Source: Ovis canadensis (taxonomy: Eukaryota; Chordata; Mammalia; Artiodactyla; Bovidae). Taken from it: a DNA stretch of 64,000 nucleotides. Shown one piece after another: positions 11,225 to 22,400 of the stretch (position 1 is its first letter; the number at the start of each line of letters is the position of its first letter). Under the pieces are notes generated by a model that searched no databases, was not told where the DNA came from, and was given only the letters and a program-made list of their open reading frames with translations. The position numbers and the translations under genes were made by a program. The stretch covers positions 35,570,386-35,634,385 of the forward strand of contig NC_091264.1 of NCBI RefSeq assembly GCF_042477335.2, written 5' to 3'.

Positions 11225-11427
11225 GAGGAAAATAAAACCTTGGTAAAGAAACTGCCTGCCACGCAGGACATCCAGGTTCGATCCCTGGGTCAGGAAGTTC
11301 CCCTGGAGAAGGAAATGGCAACCCACTCCAGTATTCTGGCCTGAGAAATCCCGAGAACAGAAGGAGCATGGTAGGCTACAGTCCATGGGATCACAAAGGG
11401 TTGGACACGACTAAGGGAGGAAAATAA
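11225..11427 (+). repeat. Bov-tA SINE with 11-bp target-site duplication
   Basis: GAGGAAAATAA lies at 11225-11235 and 11417-11427. The SINE body is slightly short at the tRNA-like head. Confidence 0.88.
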
Positions 11428-11764
11428 CATCCCTTGTTTAAAGGAGATTACCTGAAGACACACTCTTTCTTCTTCTCAACATTGTGAGACACGGATGTGA
11501 AGCTTGTAAATTCTTGCCATTGTTTTGTCATCAAAAATGATACTATGACTGACAGTGAGGCAGTACTCAGAGATGATCATAGCCAGGGGAAATGAGGAAA
11601 CAGGAGCTGGAGTTACTTAATTAAACCAACCTCAAAACCTGCTCAGTCTCTGGACTTCCAGTTATGTGAGCCAATACACCTCTGTTTAAGCCAGCTCAGA
11701 CCAACTCTTTTGTTACTTACAGTCTTTAGTGTATTTGGTTTGCTACCTATCCATTCATTTCACA
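11428..11764. other. Unassigned; possibly an old LTR remnant
   Basis: 'ccagttatgtgagccaatac' and 'tttaagccagctcaga' recall the right-hand part of old LTRs, but I cannot assign a family. No coding signal. Confidence 0.35.
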
Positions 11765-12076
11765 GAGAGAGGCTGAAAGTCGCTCAGTAGTGTCTGACTC
11801 TTTAAGACCCTGTGGACTACACAGTCCATGGAATTCTCCAGGCCAGAAGACTGGAGTAGGTAGATGTTCCTTTCTCCAGGGGATCTTCCCAACCCAGGAA
11901 TCAAACCCAGGTCTCCCACATTGCAGGCAGATTCTTTACCAGCTGAGCCACTAGGGAAGCCCAAGAATACTGGAGTAGGTAGCCTATCCTTTCTCCAGGG
12001 GATCTTCCCAACCCAAGAATCAGGGTCTCCTGCATTACAGGCAGATTCTTTACCATCTGAGCTACCAGGGAGGCCT
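11765..12076 (-). repeat. Compound Bov-tA/ART2-type SINE, one and a half units
   Basis: A complete reverse Bov-tA (11765-11962) is followed by a second partial unit (11963-12076), beginning 'aagaatactggagtaggtag' and ending with another tRNA-like head. This head-repeated arrangement is a known artiodactyl SINE form. It is not a novel tandem array. Confidence 0.82.
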
Positions 12077-12171
12077 CTTCAAATTTAAGTGACTTGTCTG
12101 ATGTACAACAGTGTAGATTAAATAACTCAAAATAATGCTCTTTCCTTAACACAATAATGCTGTTTCCTCTA

Positions 12172-12600
12172 GTGTTGCAGGGAGGTCAGTTCTGACTCCA
12201 TGTTGGGAACGTTTCTTTGACTTGCTTTTGTTAATATAATCATACATAATGGTCTGCCTCAGAGACCCTGCCCCTCTGCCTGACTGTTAAGCACTTTTGC
12301 TCAGAACCCTGTCAAGCTGTGGATGACAGGAAGGAAGAAATTAACATACTCCCTGCCTGAGCTTTGCCCTTCTAGAAGATATTTGCAAGATTAATGGCTT
12401 TCTTTTTTTGTTCCCTCACCTTCCCCCCACCCAATGTCTCTGATGTATAAAAGAACCTGGCATCCAGACCCCAATGAGACGGTTATTTTGAGACACTATC
12501 TGCCATCTTCTCAGTCATTGGGCTCTTCGAATAAAGTCATATTCCTTGCCTCAACACTTCATCTCTTGGATTGAGCCATCTTGGATTAGTAACTCTAGGT
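12172..12600 (+). repeat. Probable solitary endogenous retrovirus LTR
   Basis: The stretch has the layout of an LTR promoter and R region. A TATA-like TATAAAAG lies at about 12446, with an AATAAA polyadenylation signal at about 12529 some 80 bp downstream, then a short U5-like segment. There is no gag, pol or env beside it. The family is probably a bovine BTLTR-type LTR, which I cannot confirm. The edges are not defined by a TSD. Confidence 0.5.
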
Positions 12601-12604
12601 TCAA

Positions 12605-12826
12605 GATAGAGGGTACACAGAAGTCACAGGGCTATAATATACAGCAGAAGAAGTACAGTCAATAATATTATAATAACTCTCTATGGGGACAGATGGTTAC
12701 TAGACCATGGTGATCATTTCACAATGTATGCAAATATCAAATCGCTATGCAGTACAGCTGAAATTAGCACAATGTTATATGTCAACTATGTTTCAGTTTT
12801 AAAAAATGGCAAAAACTTAAGAGAAA
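12605..12826 (+). repeat. L1 3' end (L1M/L1MA type)
   Basis: 'tggtgatcatttcacaatg', 'tatcaaatcgctatgc' and 'gttatatgtcaactatg' follow the 3' UTR of mammalian L1 and end near an A-rich tail. Confidence 0.65.
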
Positions 12827-12829
12827 AAA

Positions 12830-12988
12830 AGAGATTGAGGGAATTCCCAGGTGGTGCAGTGCTTGGGCCTCCACACTCCAATGCAGGAGGCTCAGGTTCC
12901 ATCCCTGGGTGGGAACTAAGATTCTGCGTGCCATGCAGCTCAGCCAAAGAAATAAAAAGGAAAAAAAAAAAAAAAAAAGATTGAGAAT
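12830..12988 (+). repeat. CHR-2 tRNA SINE with A-tail
   Basis: The head 'ggaattcccaggtggtgcag', 'ggttccatccctggg' and 'gggaactaagattc' lead to a tail of about 18 A residues at 12961-12978. A short GATTGAG repeat on both sides is compatible with a TSD. Confidence 0.85.
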
Positions 12989-13272
12989 ACATACACAGTT
13001 GGTAGGAGCATAAAGAAAAGTACCAGTAAAGTAAAGGGTTTTATAAACATGAAGAAGAAAATATTCACTTTTCTCTGACAAATCCAGGAAGGCTAAATAG
13101 AGACTTAGAAGTGTTAGAAAGGGAGAGAAAGGACCTGAAAATTAGCTTTCTGGTGTCAGTAAGTCAGTTTTTTGTCCTTCCCTGTAGCTTCATCTTTAGT
13201 CTCTTTAGAAGGGACTCCCCCTACTCAACTTTCTTCCCGTTTCTTTCTTTCATTGCCTTCCTATTTATGAGT
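12989..13272. other. Nothing recognised
   Basis: Single-copy sequence between SINEs. Confidence 0.45.
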
Positions 13273-13446
13273 TTCAAAGTGGCTCAGTGGTAAAGAATCC
13301 ATCTGCCAATGCAGGAGACACGTATTTGACCCCTGGCCTGGGAAGATCCCACATGCTGCCAAGCAACTAAACCCGTGTGCCACAACTCCTGAGCCGGTTC
13401 TCTAGAATCTGGGAGCTGCAACTACCAAAGCTCGCAACTAGAGAAG
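13273..13446 (+). repeat. CHR-1-type SINE
   Basis: The tRNA-like head 'tggctcagtggtaaagaatc' is followed by the CHR-1 body 'agcaactaaacccgtgtgcc', 'tctagaatctgggagctgc' and 'actagagaag'. Confidence 0.75.
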
Positions 13447-13531
13447 AATATGAGCTATCAAAACAAAAACAGCAGAAGGATGTTGACTATGTGTAATTTA
13501 TTAAAAACAAACAAACAAACAGCTTTCTATA

Positions 13532-13762
13532 TTCTTCTCATGTGCTTCCCTGGTGGCTCAGATGGTAAAGAATCTGCCTGTACTGTGGGAGACCTGGGTT
13601 TGATCTCTGGGTTGGGAAGATCCCCTGGAGGAGGGCATGACAACTCACTCCAGTGTTCTTGCCTGGAGAATCCCCGTGGACAGAGGAGCCTGGTGGCTAC
13701 AGTCCACAGGGTCGCAAAGAGTTGGACACAACTTTGCGACTATGCACACACTTTCTTCTCAT
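13532..13762 (+). repeat. Bov-tA SINE with 10-bp target-site duplication
   Basis: TTCTTCTCAT lies at 13532-13541 and 13753-13762, flanking a full-length Bov-tA. Confidence 0.92.
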
Positions 13763-15455
13763 AGTTAGCTCTTTTTTGCCATTGTCTTTGTTCTCATGAT
13801 TTCAAACTCTGAATTGTTTGAGGATTTAAACTGCTGATTACCTTAAAGTACAATTGATATTACATCCAAATGTATGACATTCCCCTCATTATACTTAGGG
13901 GAAAATTATCATGTTTTTAGTGTCAATCTACTTGACAACTATGTTGACCACTCATATTTTTTCTAGAAACCATAGTCTAGAAATCGGATATGAATAGTAT
14001 ATAAATTGCAGTCCAGAATTTCTGCCTCCTAGATTTAAAACCCCCAATATTAAAAAAAAAAAAAATTCAGTATTCAGAACACCAGTCTTTGAAGTTAGCC
14101 AAGACTATTCCCTGATGCTCTGATGTATTCCCTGATGTATGTTAATATACTCTATGCCTTCTTTCTTTATACCAGAAACAAAAAAATTCTTTAAAAAAAA
14201 TGTTGCCTACCTGCTCAAAAGGAAAAGGAAAATGGGTTTAAGTTTCATTCAACAATATTCATGCTCCACTGACCCCAGTTCGGCTTTCTTTCCCTCATTT
14301 TGTGATTCTAGTGCTACTTTTTTCATGGAGTTTTGAAGACAAGACTGAGTAAAAAGACTGTGTCCTTGCTTTTTAAGTGTTGCCAGTAAGGACTAAAAAG
14401 TGTGCCACTTGGCAGCCAGTGCAGCTATAACTTTTCCCCTTCACTCTCAGTGTTCACATAACAAGGTGAACTTAATCCTCTTAACCAAGTTTCACTAACT
14501 GTGACTCGCAGAAGAAAGCTCTCTGATCTTTGCTGTTTTAAGAACTATTGTCAGTGAATAATTGTCATGTTAAATTATGTGGTAAAGAAGTTACCTTCAG
14601 TTTTAGGCTATCAAGGAGACTTTGACAAAGTGCTTTGTATTTCCATTTGTTTTCTTGGGGTGTCATTGTCTGCTCAAAACCCCACTGTCATTTCCAATCA
14701 CTGACCACTAAGACGTTACCCAAGACTACAACAGTTTCAGTGTCATTTTGGCATCCAACAGGAAGCCTTTAGAAATCCCTGAAAATGCACAAACTTGCCC
14801 ATAGATTCTAGGAAATAACACATCAAATAAAATTTCTATCCAGGATCATTAAAAAAATAAAATAAAACATTAACAAAACAAAGGAAAACACATTTTAGAA
14901 AACATAGTGCTTCATTTGCAGCCTCCCTATCAGCTGCAGATTTGAGATTCAGTGAACATGCCAGAAGCAGCCAGCCAGGTCTTATGACTCACAGACACAT
15001 GATGCTTCTGCTAGGAACACAGACAGGTGGATACACTCCTGATCTATTCACCAACTCTGTACTGGGATTTCAGATATAGCACCCATGAGCTGGTGGAGAA
15101 TGGTGCCACTTGCTTTTTTTTTTCAATGAATCTTTATAGATTGAAGATCACTTGAAAAAGGAAATGAAAGGAACCTTAAAATCAAATAGGTTGTGTGGCA
15201 GCAGCTTCAGTGTGTAGAATTTAGTTTTAGAGGATCTCAGGTGGAGCTGTCAAGCTGTTTGTGCTTCCAACTCACTGGGAGGGTCCTTACAACATCCTAT
15301 GGCTGGGGGTCCATCCTTAAAGATTCTGAATCATTGAGCCAACAATTCCATTTCTAGAAGGGAAACAAAAGAGATTTTACTTTTCACTTCATATAATTTG
15401 TATCCTGTTTGAATGTTCTATGTTTATATTATCTTTTATTTTTAAAAATTAACTC
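13763..15455. other. Single-copy sequence, nothing recognised
   Basis: About 1.7 kb without young repeats. There are A runs at about 14051-14065 and 14190-14200. Open frames do not exceed about 65 codons and show no recognisable domain. Confidence 0.5.
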
Positions 15456-15580
15456 GAGGGACTTTCCTGATGTTCCATTGGTTAAGATCCCAAGCTTCCA
15501 CTGCAGGGGGCAACGGTTCAATCCCTGGTTGGGGAACTAAGATCCCACAGGCCACACAGTGCAGCTAAAAAGAAAAATTT
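15456..15580 (+). repeat. CHR-2 tRNA SINE
   Basis: The head 'gggactttcctgatgttcc' is followed by 'ggggaactaagatccca' and an A-rich tail. AAAAATTAACTCGA before and AAAAATTTAACTTGA after look like a slightly diverged TSD. Confidence 0.82.
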
Positions 15581-15714
15581 AACTTGAAAAGCACTTGCCT
15601 TTAATACGGACATTCCTGTATGCTCCTCACTTGCTAGTGGTTATAGTTCTTCCAGGTTCTCAAAATACCAAACCCCCATCGAAACAGAAATCTATCTATA
15701 GTTTTTAGTGTATT

Positions 15715-16085
15715 GGACTGATACTGTGAAGTTTTATGATAGAAAAATGGATTGTAAAGTCTGGTTCTGCCAGTATAAAAATTTAGGTGAGTTGTATGAA
15801 CTCTCCGAGTCTCAGATTCTTCAACCATGAAATGGGCATCTTAACCCTGTGCCTGTTTCTTGAGGTTGAGTGAAAACTAAATGATATCCATGTAAAGCAG
15901 TTTTTACAATACTGCTTCTGTTTTATGTTTTGGAGTTTTGGCCACAAAGCATGTGGTATCTTAACTCCCCAACCAGGGATTGAACCCACACCCCCTGCAT
16001 TGGAAGGCAAAGGTTAACCTCTGGACATCCAGGGAAGTCCCTAAAGCAGTTTTTATAAAGCAGGTATTCAATAATGGTTTATATC
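15715..16085 (+). repeat. MIR SINE split by a CHR-2 insertion
   Basis: The MIR core ('ccgagtctcagattcttc', 'catgaaatgggc') runs to 15906, and the MIR tail ('ggtattcaataatgg') resumes at 16042. The interruption is the CHR SINE listed next. Confidence 0.65.
15893..16055 (-). repeat. CHR-2 SINE with 14-bp target-site duplication
   Basis: TAAAGCAGTTTTTA occurs at 15893-15906 and 16042-16055. The SINE (head at 16041, reverse orientation) lies between and splits an older MIR. Confidence 0.88.
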
Positions 16086-16690
16086 CATTACCTACTCTAA
16101 CTCCCATTTCTGCCCTGACATAGGGGTAGTTTATAGTATATTTAATTCATTTATTCATATCATCTTTTCATACAAATATATGATCTCTCATTTGCAAACG
16201 TAGAAAATATATGATCACTTTCTGAGCTGAGTATCCCAGTCTGAACTCAAAGGTAAATAGTATTAATATTTATTATATAGATGTTTATTTTGGTTAGCAA
16301 ATGTTTCTGGTTCTTTTCTGCCAGGTTTTCCTTACCACCTGCCATTTGTGTACCGATCTTTCCTCTTTGGTGTTTGTTTATATATAACCACACCTTTCAC
16401 GGCTTTCCAAAGTTCAAAAGATGTTTCAGTGGGGAGTGTGTTTTTAGATAGGAGACAGATGGATCAAGGATAAACACAAGTCTTTGTTGTTGATGATGAT
16501 GGTATTTTATGTTTGCCAGGTAAATACGCACTCCAGAAATTGAAATGAGATAAGAAGCCAGAGAGATTCTACTAATATAGTATGTGGCCTGTGTTTGGGG
16601 CTTGAGAGTTTTCCCATTTACTTTACCTCATTGAACAAAGTTTAGTAACATTGTTATTTAGCATTCTCCTGCCAGCTCTGGAGAGGGTAT
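16086..16690. other. Nothing recognised
   Basis: AT-rich single-copy sequence without coding signal. Confidence 0.45.
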
Positions 16691-16691
16691 T

Positions 16692-16855
16692 GGGGTCCCT
16701 TGTGGCTGGACCAGCAGCATCAGTATCACCTGGAAACTTATTAGAAGTCTAGAATCTCAGCTGCCCCCTCCCCAACTACGGAATCTGCATTTTCAGTAAC
16801 ACCCCCACCTGATGTGGGTATACGCCATAGTTAGAGAAGCTCTGACTTAGGGAAC
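16692..16855 (+). repeat. MER5A-like hAT DNA transposon remnant
   Basis: 'ggaccagcagcatcagtatc', 'cacctggaaacttattagaa' and 'agagaagctctga' follow the MER5A pattern in order. It is a non-autonomous mammal-wide element. Confidence 0.72.
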
Positions 16856-16928
16856 ATTTAAGTCTCATCAGTTGCCTGGGATACCTGACTGTCCCATGAT
16901 GTCTTTTAGTTTCATTGAGACTGTATTC

Positions 16929-17112
16929 AAGGCTTCCCAGGTGGCATTAGTGCTAAAGAACTTGCCTGCCAATGCAGGAGATGCAAGAGATGAGGGTTTG
17001 ACCCCTGGGTCACTATTTTTGCCTGGAGGATCCCATGAATAGAGAAGTCTGGCAGGCTATGGTTCATATGGTTGCAGAGTCCGACATGACTGGAGCAACT
17101 TAGCACACACAC
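16929..17112 (+). repeat. Bov-tA SINE (diverged, internal deletion)
   Basis: The head 'ggcttcccaggtggcattag' and the body to 'gactggagcaacttagcac' are clear. The middle, after 'gacccctgggtc', lacks part of the usual sequence. Confidence 0.85.
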
Positions 17113-17114
17113 CA

Positions 17115-17660
17115 AGTCAAGACCTTGACATTCAGAACAGGCTTACTACATCTTTTTTCTGGTGTACTATGTCAGTTACCTTTTAGTAGCTGACTCTCAG
17201 TTGAAAAGGTAAGGCTCTTCAGTGTCATTTCTTTAAATTCTTTTTCAGATAGGTTGCCTATTTCCTCTTCATTTATTTGGTCTTGTAGGTTTTTACCTTG
17301 TTCCTTCTTCTGTAACATATCTTTTTGTCATTTCACTGTATGCTTATGGCTGATTCATGTCATTATCCCTCAATTTAAAAAGATTGCCCACCCCCCCACC
17401 AAAAAAAAAAAAATGTAGGGTTGAATCATAGACTGAATTCTGTTTGGCAAGGATACCCTCAGGACCAAACAAGTGGTTGGACCGACTCAATGCCTTTTCT
17501 GGCCTCATTTTGCAGTATGACACTGTACTTCCACATTTCCCCTACAGAATCACAGGGAGAGTTAAAACGAGAGTAGTAGCCAACATAATCATGCTAATCC
17601 GAAGTAGTGAGTTTACACAGTATCTCTAAATCTTTGACCAATTTCTCAATCACTGGCATA
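17115..17660. other. Nothing recognised
   Basis: Contains a C run and an A run at about 17388-17413; otherwise unassigned. Confidence 0.45.
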
Positions 17661-17663
17661 GTA

Positions 17664-17716
17664 CCCCAGTCAGGAAACTAAGATCCCACAAGTCACGTGG
17701 TGTGGCCAAAAAAATA
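17664..17716 (+). repeat. CHR-2 SINE 3' fragment
   Basis: Only the last about 50 bp remain, 'ggaaactaagatcccacaag' to 'tgtggccaaaaaaat'. Confidence 0.65.
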
Positions 17717-17721
17717 GGAAG

Positions 17722-17925
17722 AGGGCTCTCCGTGCTTCAGACAGTGTTCTAAGGCTTAGAAAATATCAACTCGTTTGATCTCAAAACAACACTGTAAGAT
17801 ATGTACTACTATCAGGGCTATGTTATAATGAAGAGCCCAGGGCACGGAGAGGTCAAGTAACTTGCCCGGGGTCATACAGTCAGTAAATGGCTTAAGTAAC
17901 ACAGAAGGCGGCAGTAGGTCACTCC
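17722..17925 (-). repeat. MIR SINE, reverse orientation
   Basis: The complement of the MIR core is seen: 'cagtgttctaaggctta', 'agaggtcaagtaacttgcc', 'ggtcatacagtcagtaaatg'. Confidence 0.72.
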
Positions 17926-18665
17926 TCCCAGTCACCATATCCTACCTTTTGTCTCTTCTAACCAAATCCAGTGCCGAGTCCCTCTTGAGGGATTCCATCA
18001 TGTCTACCCGACCTCATATTAGCCAAATGCTTGAAAACTCATTTTCCCTCTGTTTTATTAAAATTAGCATTCTCTGGTGTATTTGTTTTAGCCAGTTTCT
18101 AGGAAAAAAACCAGAAATCTGATTTAAACTAACTCATACCAAGGATTATTAAATCAGATTATGGCTTAACCTCGTCATCACTGCATGGGTTTTGACAGCT
18201 CCAAAGAGAACACTCACTATGTTACAGGAATTTATTTCAGTTGTAATAATTTTCAAAATTTAGAAGGGTCAAATGGTGGTGGTTGGAGGGGTGGCAGTGT
18301 CCAGCAGGAAGGACCTAAATTCCAAACATCTAGCCTCAAATCCCAAAAGTCTCCTTTTCTAGGTCAGGGTTGTGCATAAAACTTCATTTGGGAAAATAAA
18401 GGAGAGTCTGTTGCTTAAAATAATAATAAATGGACCCATTGCTCTAGTCACTTTCTGGCTTTCCTTCCCTCCCCGGCCCACCATGGGACACATCCCATCC
18501 ACCTGTTTCTGGATAAGAAAGCACTTGGGATTCACAAAATGGGCAGAACACCTCTGTGACCAAAGAACTTCCAGAGGAGATCCAGATAGTAATTTTGAGC
18601 AGATACTTTGAGCCTCTCAGCAAGGTGAAATTACACTGCAGAGGTGAACGTCTTGACAACAGGAT
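17926..18665. other. Nothing recognised
   Basis: Single-copy sequence; short frames only. Confidence 0.45.
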
Positions 18666-18806
18666 TATTCTTTTATTTTTTTTAAATTGCCACACCACAC
18701 AGCAAGCAGGATCTTAGTTCCCCCAACCAGGGCCTGAACTCAGTCCCGGTAGTGAGAGCACCAAGTCCTAACCACTGGACCACCAGGGCATTCCCAAAAT
18801 TATTCT
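18663..18806 (-). repeat. CHR-2 SINE
   Basis: In reverse the head 'gggaatgccctggtggtcc' is at the right and the A-tail (T run) near 18680. ATTATTCT occurs on both sides. Confidence 0.8.
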
Positions 18807-18811
18807 ATTTG

Positions 18812-19055
18812 ATGTGTGTGAGCAGGCTCAGTCCCGTCCGACTCTTTGCGATCCCATGGACTGTAGCCTGCCAGGCTCCTCTGTCCATGGAATGCTCCAA
18901 GCAAGAATACTGGAGCGGGTTGCCATTTCCTCCTCCAAGGGATCTTCCCAATCCAGGGATCTTCCCAATCCAGGGATCTTCCCAATCCAGGGATCCAACC
19001 CGCATCTCCTGCGTTTCCTGCATTGACCGGCGGATTCTTTACCACTGTGCCAGAT
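18812..19055 (-). repeat. Bov-tA SINE containing a 17-bp tandem repeat
   Basis: A reverse Bov-tA in which the segment AGGGATCTTCCCAATCC is present three times head to tail (18938-18954, 18955-18971, 18972-18988). A fourth partial copy follows. Normal copies have one. Confidence 0.9.
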
Positions 19056-19652
19056 ACCTGGTGCCAGCAGCCACATTTCCCGCTATCTTGGCCTCAAACA
19101 TTCTTGACAAAGAATGGGCATGACCATTTCTGCTGGGCATGACCAGAACAGGAAAGTGACCAGCCATGCAGCTTTCTTACAGTTCCCCTCAGCAAAGGCC
19201 TGAAACCTCTGGGGGTCTGGACACCTCCTTTGGCCCCAGGCAGTTGGCTTTTCAGCCTCCCTCAGTTCTTCCTGCTAAATGGCTGAGATTGCATCTAACC
19301 AAGTGCCAGTCAATGTTGTCCTTCGATGAAATCAGATTTCTGGTCCTGGGTCAGATCACTGCTTGAAGCAGTTACTTCCTCCACACCCAGTGAATTCCCC
19401 AGGGAATTATGCGGGTTTACGGTGATTTCTGCAGGCCCCTGTTGGTATTGAGAGCAGCTGGGAATGCTCTTCTTGGTTCTAGTTAGTGATTAACTTTTGA
19501 AGGCAATTCTTCTAGTGTGTGTGAGTGACATGGAGCACCTGTTTAAAGTGATTCCACACCAAGTTACATGCCACTTTTCCTGATCAAGCCCTGGCCCAAT
19601 TCCAAAGTGTTGTGACTTTTGTTGAGTCTGTTGTGATTGCTATGACTATGTT
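19056..19652. other. Nothing recognised
   Basis: Single-copy sequence of moderate GC, without a credible coding frame. Confidence 0.45.
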
Positions 19653-19654
19653 CC

Positions 19655-19830
19655 GGAGGTTTGCTCAGTTGCTTCAGTTGTGTCCAGCTCTTTGCGACTC
19701 CAGGACCTGTAGTCCATCAGGCTCCCCTGACCACAGGATTCTTCAGGCAAGAATACTGGAGTGGGTTTCAACTTCCATTTCCAGGGGATCTTCCCAACCC
19801 AAGGATCGAACCTTGCATTGCAGGTGGGTT
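19655..19830 (-). repeat. Bov-tA SINE (partial head)
   Basis: Reverse orientation, from 'gcttcagttgtgtccagctc' to 'gaaccttgcattgcagg'. Confidence 0.85.
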
Positions 19831-19884
19831 ATATACTTAAAAATTGGTTGATAGTGACCTAAATGAGAAGATAATCCAAGAAAG

Positions 19885-20205
19885 AGGGGAGATCTGTAAA
19901 CACATAGCTGATTTGCTTTGCTGTACAGCGGAAATGGACACAACATTGTAAAGCAACTATATTTCAATAAAAATTAATTTAAAAATTAAATTTAAAAAAC
20001 TGTTGAGAAGGTAAATCTCATGTGACCACAGGAGAAAAAGGGTTGGAGGGTATGTAAAGAAGCTTTGGGAGGTGATTGGTATCTTTATTACCTGAACTAC
20101 AGAGATGGTAACAAGGTTTTATACATAAGTCCCCAAATCACCAAATATTATTCACAGGTTATGGTCCAGTTTTTTGTACACTAATTATATCTCCGTAAAC
20201 TTGTG
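19885..20205 (+). repeat. L1 3' end pieces
   Basis: At 19895-19995, 'ttgctttgctgtacagcgg' to 'atttcaataaaaat' is an L1 3' terminus. At about 20040-20205, 'acactaattatatctccg' suggests a second, older L1 3' end. The second part is less certain. Confidence 0.55.
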
Positions 20206-20212
20206 TGTGTTT

Positions 20213-20242
20213 GGGGGCGGGGGGCGGGGGGTAGGGGTAGGG
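20213..20242 (+). other. Guanine-rich tract with G-quadruplex potential
   Basis: Five consecutive G runs of 3 to 6 are separated by C or TA within 30 bp. This exceeds the usual four-tract rule. Confidence 0.7.
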
Positions 20243-20328
20243 AATAAAGCCCTTTTCTCTCAGAAATTTCTCAATTGCTATAGAAGGGGAATCAGCTTGG
20301 TTTCTCCCAGATCACTACTGTGGTCCCC

Positions 20329-20557
20329 TATGGTTGACTAGGGGCTTCCCTTGTGGCTCAGCTGGTAAAGAATCAGCCTGCAAAGCGGGAGACCTGGGTT
20401 CGATCCCTGGGTTGGGAAGATTCCCTGGAGAAGGGAATGGCTACCCACTCTAGAATTCTGGCCTGGAGAAGTCCATGGATTATATAGTTCAGGGGGTCAC
20501 AAAGTGTCAGACACGACTGAGCGGCTTTCACTTCACTTCTTCATGGCTGACTAAACC
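20329..20557 (+). repeat. Bov-tA SINE with worn target-site duplication
   Basis: A full SINE. ATGGTTGACTA precedes it and ATGGCTGACTA follows it. Confidence 0.9.
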
Positions 20558-20783
20558 GTTTCCACTTAAGTTCTTTAACCTCTGGGAATCCACAGGCCAG
20601 TTCAGTGACATGCCCAGAGAAATCAGCAGCCTGATTGTACTGAGAGCTGTATACACATTTCTCAGTGAGAAAGCCTTGGATTACCACTTCTATTCAATTC
20701 CTGCTAGTATGTTTCTTTTTATATTTCTAAGATTAAGACTCATTCACTATGTACATTGGAAACCTTATGGTTTAAGCCTGTGG

Positions 20784-20906
20784 TAAAAGAAATGGCATCC
20801 CACTCCTGTATTCTTGCCTAGAGAATCCCTTGGGCAGAGGAGACTGGCGGGCTACAGTCCATGGGGTCACAGAAGAGTCAGACACGACTCAGTGACTAAC
20901 CAACCA
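20784..20906 (+). repeat. Bov-A monomer (SINE 3' half)
   Basis: 'aaatggcatcccactcctg' to 'gacacgactcagtgactaac', 5'-truncated so the tRNA-like head is missing. Confidence 0.85.
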
Positions 20907-21257
20907 ACCAACGAAAGCAGGTTTTGTCAAGACCTGTATTTATAATCAAGGTTTTATATGTTTGATGATTTTTAAATGCATATATTCAGCAGACTTGCCT
21001 CCTCATAAATTTTGGTTCCTCATTTCGACTAATTGCTCAGTTTCTGCTGTTTGAAAGGACTTGTCCAACTAATGACCCACATGCTTTGTAAACCGACTTA
21101 TCTTCCCCAGTCAAATACCACTTCCTCTGGATTCCCCATTTATGTCCCCGTTTCTTTATACAATTCCTTTTTCTGGTCTCTCGAGCTCAGCATTATATTT
21201 AATTTACTCATCAAAATATTTTCATAGCTTAATAGGTTTGATTTTTGAAAGACTACC
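20907..21257. other. Nothing recognised
   Basis: Short AT-rich single-copy stretch. Confidence 0.45.
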
Positions 21258-22272
21258 TTATAGAAACAATGGAAACAGTGACTTTATTTTGAGGGGCTTC
21301 AGAATCACTGCCAGATGATAACTGCAGCCATGAAATTAAAAGACGCTTGCTCCTTGGAAGAAAAGTTATGACCAACCTCAGTTCAGTTTAGTTCAGTTCA
21401 GTTGCTCAGTTGTGTCCGACTCTTTGCGACCCCATGAATCGCAACATGCCAGGCCTCCCTGTCCATCATCAACTCCTGGAGTTCACTCAGACTCACGTCC
21501 ATTGAGTCAGTGATGCCATCCAGCCATCTCATCCTCTGTTGTCCCTTTCTCCTCCTGCCCCCAATCTGTCCCAGCATCAGAGTCTTTTCCAGTGAGTCAA
21601 CTCTTCGCATGAGGTGGCCAAAGTACTGGAGTTTCAGCTTTATCATCATTCCTTCCAAAGAAATCCCAGGGCTGATCTCCTTCAGAATGGACTGGTTGGA
21701 TCTTCTTGCAGTCCAAGGGACTCCCAAGAGTCTTCTCCAACACCACAGTTCGAAAGCATCAATTGATGACCAACCTAGACAGCATATTCAGAAGCAGAGA
21801 CATTACTTTGCCAACAAAGGTCTGTCTAGTCAAGGCTATGGTTTTTCCAGTAGTCATGTATGGTTGTGAGAGTTGGACTATAAACAAAGCTGAGTGCTGA
21901 AGAATTGATGCTTTTGAACTGTGGTGTTGGAGAAGACTCTTGAGAGCCCCTTGGACTGCAAGGAGATCCAACCAGTCCATCCTAAAGGAGATCAGTCCTG
22001 GGTATTGATTGGAAGGACTGATGCTGAAGCTGAAACTTCAATACTTTGGCCACCTGATTCGAACAACTGGCTCATTGGAAAAGACCCTGATGCTGGGAAA
22101 GATTGAAGGTGGGAATGACGGAGGATGAGATGGCTGGATGGCATCACCAATTCAATGGACATGAGTTTGAGTAAACTCTGGGAGTTGGTGATGGACAGGG
22201 AGGCCTAGCGTGCTGCAGTCCATGGGGTTGCAAAGAGTCGGATACAACTGAGTGACTGAACTGAACTGAACC
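21258..22272 (+). mobile_element. BovB fragment, interrupted by another BovB
   Basis: The older plus-strand BovB C-terminal region runs from the 'gaaacagtgactttatt' segment to 21378. It resumes at 21766 with 'atgaccaacctagacagc' and ends at the GAACTGAACTGAA tip near 22270. It is crippled: the frame has a TGA at 21898-21900, another TGA near 22006, and indels. The middle is a separate minus-strand BovB tip listed next. Confidence 0.9.
21368..21776 (-). mobile_element. BovB 3' end inserted inside BovB, 11-bp target-site duplication
   Basis: A 5'-truncated reverse BovB (21379-21765) lies between two copies of ATGACCAACCT at 21368-21378 and 21766-21776. The target word is part of the older BovB coding sequence. 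The insertion history is therefore unambiguous. Confidence 0.93.
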
Positions 22273-22400
22273 CTACAGAACTGTTCTTTTTTTGGAATCA
22301 TGCTTGCAATTTGCAGGTGCCAACAGGGAATTGTGGTTCCGGCTATGAAATTGGGGCTAACTGATCAGCCTGACCCAAGTGATGGGTAATTGAAAGTCAG

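Noticed and set aside
11765..12076. Repeated units spaced like a CRISPR or satellite array
   Set aside because: The units are compound Bov-tA/ART2 SINE heads. The same sequences are dispersed throughout the window, and there are no spacer-repeat alternations.
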